Assembly (NCBI GenBank): GCA_029856425.1
Contig: JAHQWZ010000034.1
Span: forward strand, 1-11,943
Direction: 5' to 3'
Length of the DNA: 11,943 nt
DNA from: Candidatus Thorarchaeota archaeon
GTDB taxonomy: Archaea > Asgardarchaeota > Thorarchaeia > Thorarchaeales > Thorarchaeaceae
Shown in pieces: positions 9,201 through 11,943 of this stretch (within the stretch, counting starts at the first letter, position 1; every line of letters starts with the position of its first letter). A model generated the notes under the pieces. That model had not been told where the DNA came from and searched no databases. It saw only the letters and a program-made list of their open reading frames with translations. The translations under genes and the position numbers were made by a program.

Positions 9201-10497
9201 TTCTATCAAAGGCAGCAGAGGTCCATTGGTATTCAAGATTGATTTTTTCCACTGTTGGTGGAACTCCTGTCACATGAATAGTGAAGTTACCAATTGGATG
9301 TGCATAGGAGCCGTCTTCAAAAGCAACATCCAGCTTGTACAATCCAGGATCACTTGGTGATGTGATTTGAAAGGCGTATGTTATGTATGAATCCTTTACG
9401 GTTGCAGTATTGCTTACTGTGATTTGATTCCCATTGATCGTCGCGGTTCCCCAATTAGTACCACCCACATCTGTGATACCTGTGAAACTTGAAGGAACAT
9501 CAATTGTCAATGTTCCTCCTGATAGGATATCTGCTTTGTTCGAATCTTCCTCAAGAGAAACATACACAGTTGTTTGAGTACTAGTTGAAACAGAATGTAT
9601 CTGTGAGGGAGGCAAGGATGATCCCAGCCAGAGCTGAGCAGCAGGTCGGTTTCCATTAGATTGCTCTGAGTGATAAGATGCAGTATAAGTCGAAGAATTC
9701 GCTGTAATTCGAATATCGATGTAGAATTCAGAATTTATCTTATTTGAATCACCACACACATAGAACGAATGTACGGTATGAGGCTGCACGGTGATGGGTG
9801 AGGAACCCGCCCAGTAGGCAACTTGTTTGTTTGAAAGAGCCCATTCAGATGTTGGAGATGATGATCCACTTCCCTGAGCAATAGCATTTAACCATGAACT
9901 ACCAGTGTAGTTGAATTCAACTCTTGAAACATCATAGACATTATCTGTAGGATTCCAGAAAATAGCTTGATAGAATGCCAATTGATCTCTGTCAGCCATA
10001 TCAGGAACAGAGCCAGTTACAAAGACAGAACCCGTTTCTCCGCCATAGGCTGAAATCATACTTTCTTCTTGGATGGTAAAGTAACTTGAGTCAAGTACGG
10101 ACCCTTGAGCATAAGTAAAAGTTCCTTCAATTCCGACATCAGTTGATGAGTCGACATCTGATGTAGCGCTGTCAATATCATCTTCCGAGTTAGTTGGTGG
10201 AGGAGCACCGTTAGCTTCCGCAAGTGTATCGTAAGTTGAATCAGGTCCAGCTTGCTGACTATTGAAACTTGAGTGAGTTCCAATATCTGGAGAACTATCA
10301 ATATCGGAAAGGTTGGAATCCACATAGTCTTCAATCCCAAGGGCAGAAGTTGTGTATCTACTCAGGGGAGAGTATGTTTCTGGGTCAAAAGGAAATTGGT
10401 CTGTGTGGGTATTTACTGTTGATGAAACCATGAATAATAGAGCAAAGCCTAGTGCGAGCAGTACGCTCCTTCTCCGAAATTTCTTGTAGATGCGCAT
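1..10497 (-). CDS. giant secreted repeat protein, probable cell-surface fibre or adhesin (3' end outside window)
   Basis: One frame stays open from an ATG at 10497 to the left edge: 3,499 residues without a stop, C-terminus unseen. The start is supported by a GAGGGG ribosome site five bases upstream and by a signal peptide immediately after it. Domain order: signal peptide (1-30), acidic linker (about 56-120), N-terminal domain region (about 121-413), two 97-residue 'LLHTW' domains (416-512, 519-615), head 1 (620-872), array 1 of 11 units (873-1934), head 2 (1935-2183), array 2 of 10 units (2184-3151), head 3 (3152-3404), start of array 3 (3405 on). Beta-rich alternation, many Asp, Ser, Thr and N-X-S/T sequons, and no catalytic motif that I recognise suggest a long extracellular stalk or adhesin; this is inference. 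I do not recognise a named family. An S-layer-associated protein is an alternative. The gene follows a carboxylase operon but has its own promoter, so a functional link is unlikely. Confidence 0.93.
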   Translation of the reverse strand, partial: MRIYKKFRRRSVLLALGFALLFMVSSTVNTHTDQFPFDPETYSPLSRYTTSALGIEDYVDSNLSDIDSSPDIGTHSSFNSQQAGPDSTYDTLAEANGAPPPTNSEDDIDSATSDVDSSTDVGIEGTFTYAQGSVLDSSYFTIQEESMISAYGGETGSVFVTGSVPDMADRDQLAFYQAIFWNPTDNVYDVSRVEFNYTGSSWLNAIAQGSGSSSPTSEWALSNKQVAYWAGSSPITVQPHTVHSFYVCGDSNKINSEFYIDIRITANSSTYTASYHSEQSNGNRPAAQLWLGSSLPPSQIHSVSTSTQTTVYVSLEEDSNKADILSGGTLTIDVPSSFTGITDVGGTNWGTATINGNQITVSNTATVKDSYITYAFQITSPSDPGLYKLDVAFEDGSYAHPIGNFTIHVTGVPPTVEKINLEYQWTSAAFDRTHEEVCIYTGSHTGSEDLTVNYWDGFSWNALGAISATGWTNLTATGLTSFTYTIQLIGTSESSDSSKDLWNIDLITLHTWTTQTYNYKLDLEVQWTSANSSQDYEELCIYAGSMDTESIRVDVWNGAGWTNIASDLTPSSWNNFTIGTWLTSSVFTIRFRGDIEVGDTTQSSWEIDACLLHTWDNNVPQNTPTPSISNLDDTTYLYAKYRQYQLTANVSDEDGYAEIDFFELTLTSDDRVTEYWTIRYDEDTNSFTEQSDPSDYITLDAGSSSSIESGNSISATFFITINWNHPDVSNTDLKSEVFDATPSSDLDYYEVNWNVETRLDTSSGPTLNDGSGTIDRGDLDESMTASGIITYLGSTLHPAASDIDVWISSSEYGTQVGPWEATNYEDIGGSFSTTVYSDNLVGLDTFTFKAVEEGVGAGGSDLFGSSQSANYISDRVQVQSYSTDDSRINVDSAANMQVTLYYDYDDSFVTDGTVTINGISATYSGSNGVWDFSDTESVVQLNTYDSLTYSGGTHGITVEDQNGQNLNQIWDRITVFSYSVVDNRVDVDTSVNIDVTLVYAYDSSAVTDGTVTVNTISATHQGGGVWRFSDTKATVQGVTYNLVAASGNTHGITLVDQNSQFQGVIWDQITVLSYSTLDNRVNLDDLVTINVTLEYAYDNADVADGVVTINLVLASYQGNGIWQISTSRSTVQGVTYNSVVCSGNTHGIADVDQNGQSQLVIWDQITVRTYSVSDGRTNINGNVDINVTIEYEYDDNPVTTGTATINAFSATHLGGGVWRIIQSRATVQLVTYNVVACSGNSYGITDVNQNSQSTQVIWDQVTVRSYTVVDTRVDVDTAVNIDVLIEFEYDDTAVTDGTVTINSISATHIGTGVWRITDTKSIVQSVIYNTVACSGNTFGITGVNQNGQSQTVIWDQIIVRSYSIVDNRVEINTAVSIDVTLEYEFDDSDVSNGIVTINGISSAYQGSGVWRITQTKLSVQSVTYNTVAVSGNAYGITSVDQNSQSQEVIWDQITVRSYTVIDSRVDLDDSVNIDVLIEYEYDDTPVTDGSVSINGVSATPQGSGTWRIVQFRSSVQGVTYDTVTCSGNSEGITSVNQNGQSQIVIWDQITVRGYEVSDSRDNVGDTITVTIELEYAYDDSDVEDGTVTVNSILFTYTGSLGKWSANRIQAIVTDETFDTVVVSGNSFGITDVNQNGQSQTIIWDRIQVLTTAANDTRLNIGAYCQIQVTLQLEYDSSALGAGDTVTLNGVAMTWDVGDSRFELNRQKLTIGLWTFFVNSSLESTYGISALNINSQEVSVIWDQILILTTVVDDARVSVGANVELRVTAELAYDGHVLGSGDAIVMDSSFMNWDGGNGWFDLTRSQASVGTWTYQVNSAIEATYGISALDLNGQSQQVIWDQLIINIVADMDSVPNGIQVNFTVTVTFQYDSAPCTTYTIRIARNATHWHTFSSANISFFIDTNSAVVYNYTATAVVSETTYGIIVFSTNTETVTWGGGITAPVNDTAPVLANPDNTDFMYARLRYYVITSNVSDAQGYADINYIELSFWDNTRVTEVWRIRYTESTNVFSIELGPAYITLAGSSYIKSGNDIDITWMLKIDWDHLDLSNIDVRQYVVDDSAESDTNWYESDWNVETRLDYSVSPSLSDDRGDLNTNDLVLTGTVVYYGSALNPLGNETDVWVLHDVSGTWSGNVNGVGAFSIGSITSSASVRLNTYSVKVVVDGDGSGGSDLYYTSSATTEFITDRIEFYLSGAVDGRINVNNTCTVWWNARYDYDNVEITNGLTALLNDSKTLLWDSTNIRWYFSESVQSVSRVGYSVLSASESGYGLTDWTQTASDASIIWDFVVVRSYSVTDDRINVGESVDIDVLIEYEYDDSYVDDGTVTINSISASYQGSGIWRISQSRASVLSVTFDSVSCAGNTLNITLVNQNLQSQAVIWDRVLVSGSSVADNHVNVDDSVNIDVTLVFEYDSALVTSGTVTINSVSATHQGSGVWRITQSRSTSQSVTFDTVASSGNTYGITTMNQNGQSQQVIWDQVVVVSYTALDDRVNVDASVSIDALLNYAFDGSPVTDGTVTINSVSAIHQGSGVWRISESRSSVQAVTYNSVSTSGNAEGITSVDQNGQFQQVIWDRIIIQSLIASDTRVNINDVVVINVTIEYEYDSSDVVDGVVLVQSISASYIADGIWQISTSKITVQAITFNTVVCSGNSLGISSVNQNSQQQIVIWDQVVVRSYSVVDTRVNVDDSVNIDATLEYEYDDSAVTDGTVTINGLSATHLGSGIWRTSDSKSSVQSATYDTVVVSGNLYGIDNINQNGQSQTVIWDQITVRSYLVLDSRVDVGDSVDVDVTLEYEYDDTEVSDGTILVNGISATYSGAGVWRITVSEFSVGSNTYNTVVASGNSFSITDVNQNGQSQQVIWDQVVVRSLSASEDRDDVGSTITVYVTLEYEHDDTDVTDGSVILNTVSFTYTGSNGVWSKDRSQSIVTSETFDSVAVSGNAYGISTVELGGASTTIIWDRIRILTITVDDSRLSTDSTARIMVTAEFEYDGHSLGSGDSLFLDDSLMTWDSGNSWFYLDTSQSSVGLWNFYVNASGASESTYGISVVNTMGLSQDVIWDRLLITITPDSTSVIDFTDVSFTLDVTFDFDSSTCTTYVVDVRRNATYWKSFTNANISQFIDNNAATTYQYTIQVVVDEAAYGITAFTSNTVEVSWTTPSNFAPFNNGAPILMNPDDTDNMYARLRLYVIRSSLVDYDGYADIDYVELSLWDNSRLFEVWRVRYTSVTHAFSIEAGVEYIQLSSSSSFLEIGALLNVTWHIKIAWDHFDLQNVDVRQYVVDVSAVSDLDWSESDWDIETRLDYSPLYPPTLSDARGDVDTDDLQASGNVIYYGSLFSPLTNETDIWVIHDFSGSWSGSINAFGALSVSGIGSSSLVRLNTYTFKIVPAGSGPASADLFYTTSPTSTFITDRIEFYVSGEDDSRININEMGDVWWRARYQYDSSDIQSGLTAYLNGIKLLSWDSINSRWHYQEARTSPMKIVYQISSATESGFGITNWIDSTTN
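286..1044 (-). repeat. supermodule head, copy 3
   Basis: Residues 3152-3404 repeat the head: 'NMYARLRLYVIRSSLVD', 'GYADIDYVELSLWDN', 'WDHFDLQNVDVRQYVVD', 'DWDIETRLDYS', 'RGDVDTDDL', 'NETDIWVIHD', 'VRLNTYTFKIV' and 'FITDRIEF'. It is closer to copy 2 than to copy 1, which suggests that the copy 2 / copy 3 duplication is the younger one, or that copy 1 evolved under different constraint as the first in the chain. Confidence 0.85.
1045..3948 (-). repeat. array 2: ten tandem ~96-residue beta units
   Basis: Unit starts fall at residues 2184 (Thr in place of Trp), 2283, 2379, 2475, 2571, 2667, 2763, 2859, 2956 and 3056, ending at 3151. Unit 1 is a special entry variant with 'VWWNARYDYD', 'LLWDS' and 'ASESGYGLTDW'. 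Units 2-7 are core type. Unit 8 carries 'FTYTGSNGVWS' and matches unit 8 of array 1. Unit 9 is the long-loop 'LMTWDS' variant, and unit 10 the terminal variant with 'CTTYVVDVRRNATYWKSF'. The layout equals array 1 except for one fewer long-loop unit. Confidence 0.9.
3949..4695 (-). repeat. supermodule head, copy 2
   Basis: Residues 1935-2183 repeat the head with clear similarity to copy 3. Landmarks: 'FMYARLRYYVITSNVSD', 'GYADINYIELSFWDN', 'EVWRIRYT', 'WDHLDLSNIDVRQYVVD', 'SDWNVETRLDYS', 'RGDL', 'TVVYYGSALNPL', 'NETDVWVLHD', 'VRLNTYSVKVVVDG' and 'FITDRIEF'. Length is 249 residues against 253 in copies 1 and 3. The NETD sequon is a candidate N-glycosylation site shared with copy 3. Confidence 0.85.
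4696..7881 (-). repeat. array 1: eleven tandem ~96-residue beta units
   Basis: Unit starts, set at the Trp of the IWDQ motif, fall at residues 873 (Ser in place of Trp), 970, 1066, 1162, 1258, 1354, 1450, 1546, 1643, 1741 and 1839, ending at 1934; spacing is 96-98. A core unit reads IWDQ, a 'SYSV.D.RVN' strand, 'VTLEYEYDDS', 'VTDGTVTIN', 'SAT..GSG.WR', 'VTYN.V..SGN' and 'GIT.VNQNGQSQ', then the next IWDQ. Units 2-7 are core type. Unit 8 has the variant 'FTYTGS.G.WS'. Units 9 and 10 are a long-loop variant with 'LG.GD' and 'M.WD'. Unit 11 is a terminal variant with 'CTTYTIRIARNATHWHTF'. An Ig-like sandwich is likely; no named Pfam family is claimed. Confidence 0.9.
7882..8640 (-). repeat. supermodule head, copy 1
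   Basis: Residues 620-872 form the first of three ~250-residue heads. Part A begins with 'LYAKYRQYQLTANV', then 'DGYAEIDFFEL' and 'VTEYWTIRYD', ending with a 'W.H.D..N' motif. Part B begins with 'NWNVETRLD', then 'RGDL' and 'DIDVWI', and closes with 'FTFKAVEEG' and 'YISDRV', which leads into the first array unit. It is the most divergent copy. In copies 2 and 3 the closing motif is ITDRIEF and a conserved NETD sequon is present; here the latter is ASDID. Confidence 0.75.
8653..9252 (-). repeat. two tandem 97-residue 'LEVQW...LLHTW' domains
   Basis: Residues 416-512 and 519-615 are homologous tandem domains. Shared landmarks in order are 'LEYQW/LEVQW', 'EEVCIYTG/EELCIYAG', a 'W.G..W' turn, a Trp-Asn segment ('WTNLT/WNNFT'), 'FTYTIQL/FTIRFRG', 'SSKDLWNID/TQSSWEID' and the closing 'LHTW'. 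Trp-to-Trp spacing is 103 residues. The alternating hydrophobic pattern suggests a jelly-roll or Ig-like beta sandwich. I associate similar domains with Asgard archaeal surface proteins from memory; no search was done. The second copy has a second cysteine (DACLLHTW) that could pair with the one in ELCIY. Confidence 0.75.
9259..10137 (-). other. N-terminal unique domain region of the giant protein
   Basis: Residues about 121-413 do not belong to the repeat classes seen later. The first half contains many aromatic residues and sequons (for example NYTGSS and NSST). The second half, about 305-413, reads as a separate beta domain with 'TVYVSLEEDS', 'GGTLTIDVPSSFTG', 'GTATINGNQITV' and 'GNFTIHVTG', ending just before the paired 97-residue domains. 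It may be the distal, ligand-facing tip, because it is the most N-terminal folded part; that is inference. Confidence 0.5.
10138..10332 (-). other. acidic Asp/Ser-rich linker of the giant protein
   Basis: Residues about 56-120 are dominated by Asp, Ser, Thr, Glu, Asn and Pro, with repeated short acidic runs such as NLSDIDSSPD, SEDDIDSATSD and VDSSTD. There is no hydrophobic periodicity, so it is probably a disordered, possibly O-glycosylated or cation-binding spacer between the signal peptide and the first folded domain. The function is inferred from composition only. Confidence 0.6.
10408..10497 (-). other. signal peptide of the giant protein
   Basis: Residues 1-30 show the classic three-part layout. 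The basic N-region MRIYKKFRRRS is followed by the hydrophobic core VLLALGFALLFMV at about 12-24, then a polar small-residue stretch (SSTVNT) where cleavage is plausible. The segment that follows is hydrophilic and acidic, so this is more likely a cleaved Sec signal than a stable membrane anchor. No lipobox cysteine is present. Confidence 0.85.
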
Positions 10498-10502
10498 ATT
10501 GG

Positions 10503-10508
10503 CCCCTC
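10503..10508 (-). promoter_or_regulatory. ribosome binding site of the giant gene
   Basis: On the minus strand GAGGGG sits five bases before the ATG at 10497. It decides this start together with the signal peptide directly downstream. Confidence 0.65.
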
Positions 10509-10558
10509 GGAAGGTTCTTTCAGCAGAAAGTCGAGAATATTCGAACTGTCTTTTAGGA

Positions 10559-10577
10559 ACTTTATATGCATATTTTG
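10559..10577 (-). promoter_or_regulatory. TATA-like element upstream of the giant gene
   Basis: The minus strand reads AAAATATGCATATAAAGTT here, an AT-rich near-palindrome 60-80 bases before the ATG. With archaeal TATA-to-start spacing of about 25 bases, transcription would begin near 10540 and leave a short leader of about 40 bases containing the ribosome site. The partial symmetry means the element could also fire rightward. No experimental start is known; the assignment rests on motif and position. Confidence 0.5.
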
Positions 10578-10623
10578 TAGATGCTGATCATTATGTTAAC
10601 GAAAAGCCATCTAGGAGGCAATC
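10561..10623 (+). promoter_or_regulatory. possible rightward promoter and ribosome site antisense to the carrier gene
   Basis: The plus strand has TTTATATG at 10561-10568, close to the archaeal TATA consensus, and then a perfect AGGAGG at 10613-10618 five bases before an ATG at 10624. The frame opened there (109 codons, to 10953) lies almost wholly antisense to the biotin carrier gene and looks like a shadow of it. I list the signals, not a gene. An antisense transcript is possible; chance is the main alternative. Confidence 0.25.
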
Positions 10624-10658
10624 ATGAAGGGGATGATTTCGTTATATTCGGAAGCTCC

Positions 10659-11186
10659 CTATTCCACGAGAACGAGAAGATCATTGGGTGTGACATTGGA
10701 TCCCGGTTCGACATTGACCTCTTTCACAGTTCCCGTTGACGATGCCCTCAGCTCATTGAACATCTTCATTGCCTCAAGAATGCAGACCGTATCGCCACGC
10801 TTAAGCGCATCACCGACCTTCACCATGACTTCAGTGATTTTGCCTGGCATTGGCGGGTATACTCCACCAGCGACCTTCTTTCCACTTGATACTGGCACTC
10901 CTGCAGGTGGGGCTGCGCCAACCTGCTTCCTTACACGTGACCACTCAATCTGATGCTGATCACCATTAAGCTCCAGCGTAGCTTTGCTACCGGTCCTGGA
11001 AGTGAGTTTGATGGCGTGGTCAGTATAGGTGTCATTCACACTCCATGACCCTTCCTCGGTCTCTTCGACCTTTAGTGTGAAACTCTCGTCACCCACCTTC
11101 ACTATCAGCAGTCCCCCTTCATCGAGCTTCTTAATCTCAACATTGTAAATGCGGTCTTCAAGCTTGATTTCATATTCAGAACTCAT
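10659..11186 (-). CDS. biotin carboxyl carrier protein of an acyl/pyruvate carboxylase
   Basis: A 175-residue protein that carries carboxybiotin between a biotin carboxylase and the carboxyltransferase encoded just upstream. The C-terminal biotinyl domain (about 108-175) shows 'PPMPGKITEV', 'VKVGDALKRGD', 'LEAMKM' with the biotin-accepting Lys141, and 'GTVKEVNVEPGSNV'. Residues 1-90 form a beta-rich N-terminal part ('YEIKLEDRIYNVEI', 'ATLELNGDQHQIEW') of the kind seen in free-standing carriers, joined by an Ala/Pro/Gly linker (91-105). The start at 11186 is chosen because its ATG overlaps the upstream TGA by one base (TGATG), which allows coupled translation. An in-frame ATG at 11264 would add 26 residues deep inside the upstream gene and is rejected. 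A G-rich AGGGGG lies seven bases upstream. Cytoplasmic. Confidence 0.92.
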   Translation of the reverse strand: MSSEYEIKLEDRIYNVEIKKLDEGGLLIVKVGDESFTLKVEETEEGSWSVNDTYTDHAIKLTSRTGSKATLELNGDQHQIEWSRVRKQVGAAPPAGVPVSSGKKVAGGVYPPMPGKITEVMVKVGDALKRGDTVCILEAMKMFNELRASSTGTVKEVNVEPGSNVTPNDLLVLVE

Positions 11187-11199
11187 CACGGAACCCCCT
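11184..11199 (-). promoter_or_regulatory. TGATG stop/start overlap and G-rich ribosome site of the carrier gene
   Basis: The carboxyltransferase TGA (11188-11186) and the carrier ATG (11186-11184) share one base. AGGGGG ends seven bases before the ATG, one mismatch from AGGAGG. This layout points to translational coupling and a fixed ratio of the two subunits. Confidence 0.6.
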
Positions 11200-11943
11200 G
11201 TCGCCTGCGGCGCATTTCTTCTCGCCTGCCTGCTGACGCCCACGAGGAGCTCGAACGTTCCCACTGGCCTGGAGCTGGAGCCGCTGCTGAAGTATGCTGA
11301 TCATCGATACCAGCTCTTGCCCACGCATCACCATGCAATAGCGGAGCACCAAATCCACTTGCAGTTTCGGCACTCATATGAAGAACCGCTGCAATCATGG
11401 CAGCCTCCTGTTCAGCTGTCATGTCTCCTCGCGCCTTTTTCTGAGCCTTCCGCTTCAGGAAGTCAAGAGCATATTGAGGGAACAACGCGTAAGATACAAC
11501 ATCCCTGGGGAGGTGAGGGATGTCCTTCAAGTCCTCTTCCGCGTTGGGGAGTTCGGGCTCAAGCAGATCTGCAGGTCTGCAGTCAAGAGGTTTCTCATCT
11601 CCGATTGCTTTCTTCTTGACTTCAGGATCAATATCAGCTGGCGGGCGACCGTAGTAACCTCGTATATACTGCTTGACCTCATGAGGAATCATGCTGTAGC
11701 GTTCCCCCGTGATGACATTCAAAGTAGCCTGAGTTCCTACTATCTGACTAGACGGCGTCACTAATGGTGGATAGCCAAGTTCTGCTCTGACCCTAGGGAC
11801 CTCTTTGAGTACCTCATCATAACGGTCCGATGCACCCTGTTCTCTGAGCTGGTTGTCTAGGTTAGAAAGCATTCCTCCTGGAATCTGGAAAACCATGACC
11901 TGGGGATCGACCCCCTTCAGACTACCCTCAAACTGGCTGTAAC
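11186..11943 (-). CDS. pycB: pyruvate carboxylase subunit B / oxaloacetate decarboxylase alpha-type carboxyltransferase, C-terminal part
   Basis: The last 251 residues are visible; the catalytic N-terminal barrel lies beyond the right edge. The conserved carboxylase domain of the PYC/OADA family is clear: 'FEGSLKGVDPQVMVFQIPGGM' split across residues 4-24 with the PGGM..NL signature, 'VGTQATLNVITGERY' from about 68, 'YYGRPP', 'CRPADLLEPE' at 121-130 and 'VSYALFPQYALDFL' from about 149. In this family it transfers the carboxyl group between carboxybiotin and pyruvate/oxaloacetate. The usual fused biotin domain is absent and is encoded by the next gene. Instead there is a tail with a helix 'AEQEAAMIAAVLHM', an Ala/Pro/Ser linker and a basic end 'W.SAGRREEMRRRR'. 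The true substrate cannot be decided: pyruvate is likeliest, but oxaloacetate or methylmalonyl-CoA decarboxylases share these motifs. Confidence 0.88.
   Translation of the reverse strand, partial: YSQFEGSLKGVDPQVMVFQIPGGMLSNLDNQLREQGASDRYDEVLKEVPRVRAELGYPPLVTPSSQIVGTQATLNVITGERYSMIPHEVKQYIRGYYGRPPADIDPEVKKKAIGDEKPLDCRPADLLEPELPNAEEDLKDIPHLPRDVVSYALFPQYALDFLKRKAQKKARGDMTAEQEAAMIAAVLHMSAETASGFGAPLLHGDAWARAGIDDQHTSAAAPAPGQWERSSSSWASAGRREEMRRRRQGVP

Noticed and set aside
1..10497. Possible frameshift or broken gene inside the giant protein
   Set aside because: Motifs at both ends and across all arrays fall in the same frame, with every unit start in register with the ATG at 10497. No internal stop was found.
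10509..10658. Terminator after the carrier gene
   Set aside because: No clear T-tract or stable hairpin is visible on the minus strand between the carrier stop and the TATA element, so none is called.
10659..11264. Longer version of the carrier protein starting at 11264
   Set aside because: It would overlap the upstream gene by 79 bases and add 26 residues unlike any carrier N-terminus. The ATG at 11186 sits exactly on the upstream stop.
11176..11373. Frameshift in the carboxyltransferase tail, suggested by an alternative minus-strand frame of 65 codons
   Set aside because: The in-frame tail ends with a plausible W..AGR.E.M motif and its stop overlaps the next start precisely. The alternative frame shows no family similarity.
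11149..11764. Overlapping plus-strand open frames of 156 and 128 codons
   Set aside because: They lie antisense to the conserved carboxyltransferase and carrier genes, whose family motifs are unmistakable. The plus-strand products show no recognisable features.

Overview
All three genes in this window lie on the minus strand and read right to left: the end of a biotin-dependent carboxylase operon, followed by the first 3,499 codons of a giant secreted repeat protein that runs off the left edge. The best guess is an archaeon of moderate GC. A TATA-like box and a Shine-Dalgarno site precede the giant gene, and the protein has a signal peptide, many N-X-S/T sequons and beta-sandwich-like repeats, as archaeal surface proteins often do. 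The paired 97-residue domains ending in 'LLHTW' resemble domains I associate with Asgard (Thorarchaeota-like) surface proteins. That placement is recall, not a search result.

Right edge (11186-11943): the C-terminal 251 residues of a pyruvate carboxylase subunit B / oxaloacetate decarboxylase alpha-type carboxyltransferase. It carries an unusual extra tail in place of the usual fused biotin domain. Its TGA overlaps the ATG of the next gene by one base (TGATG). That gene (10659-11186) encodes a separate 175-residue biotin carboxyl carrier protein with an AMKM biotinylation motif. Together they would move activated CO2 from carrier biotin to an acceptor such as pyruvate; the biotin carboxylase subunit is not in the window.

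Intergenic 10498-10658 (161 bases): a near-palindromic TATA element and a GAGGGG ribosome site serve the giant gene. The opposite strand carries a TATA-like box, a perfect AGGAGG and an ATG that would open a reading frame antisense to the carrier gene.

1-10497: one uninterrupted frame. It begins with a signal peptide, an acidic Asp/Ser-rich linker and an N-terminal domain region (residues about 121-413), followed by two 97-residue domains. After these comes a supermodule present three times: a ~250-residue 'head' and then a tandem array of ~96-residue units. Array 1 has 11 units and array 2 has 10; array 3 is cut in its first unit. Unit types occupy the same order in arrays 1 and 2, so whole ~3.7-3.9 kb blocks appear to have been duplicated. 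The likely role is a long extracellular fibre or adhesin. Function, ligand and C-terminal anchor are not visible. No RNA genes, mobile elements or CRISPR arrays were seen.
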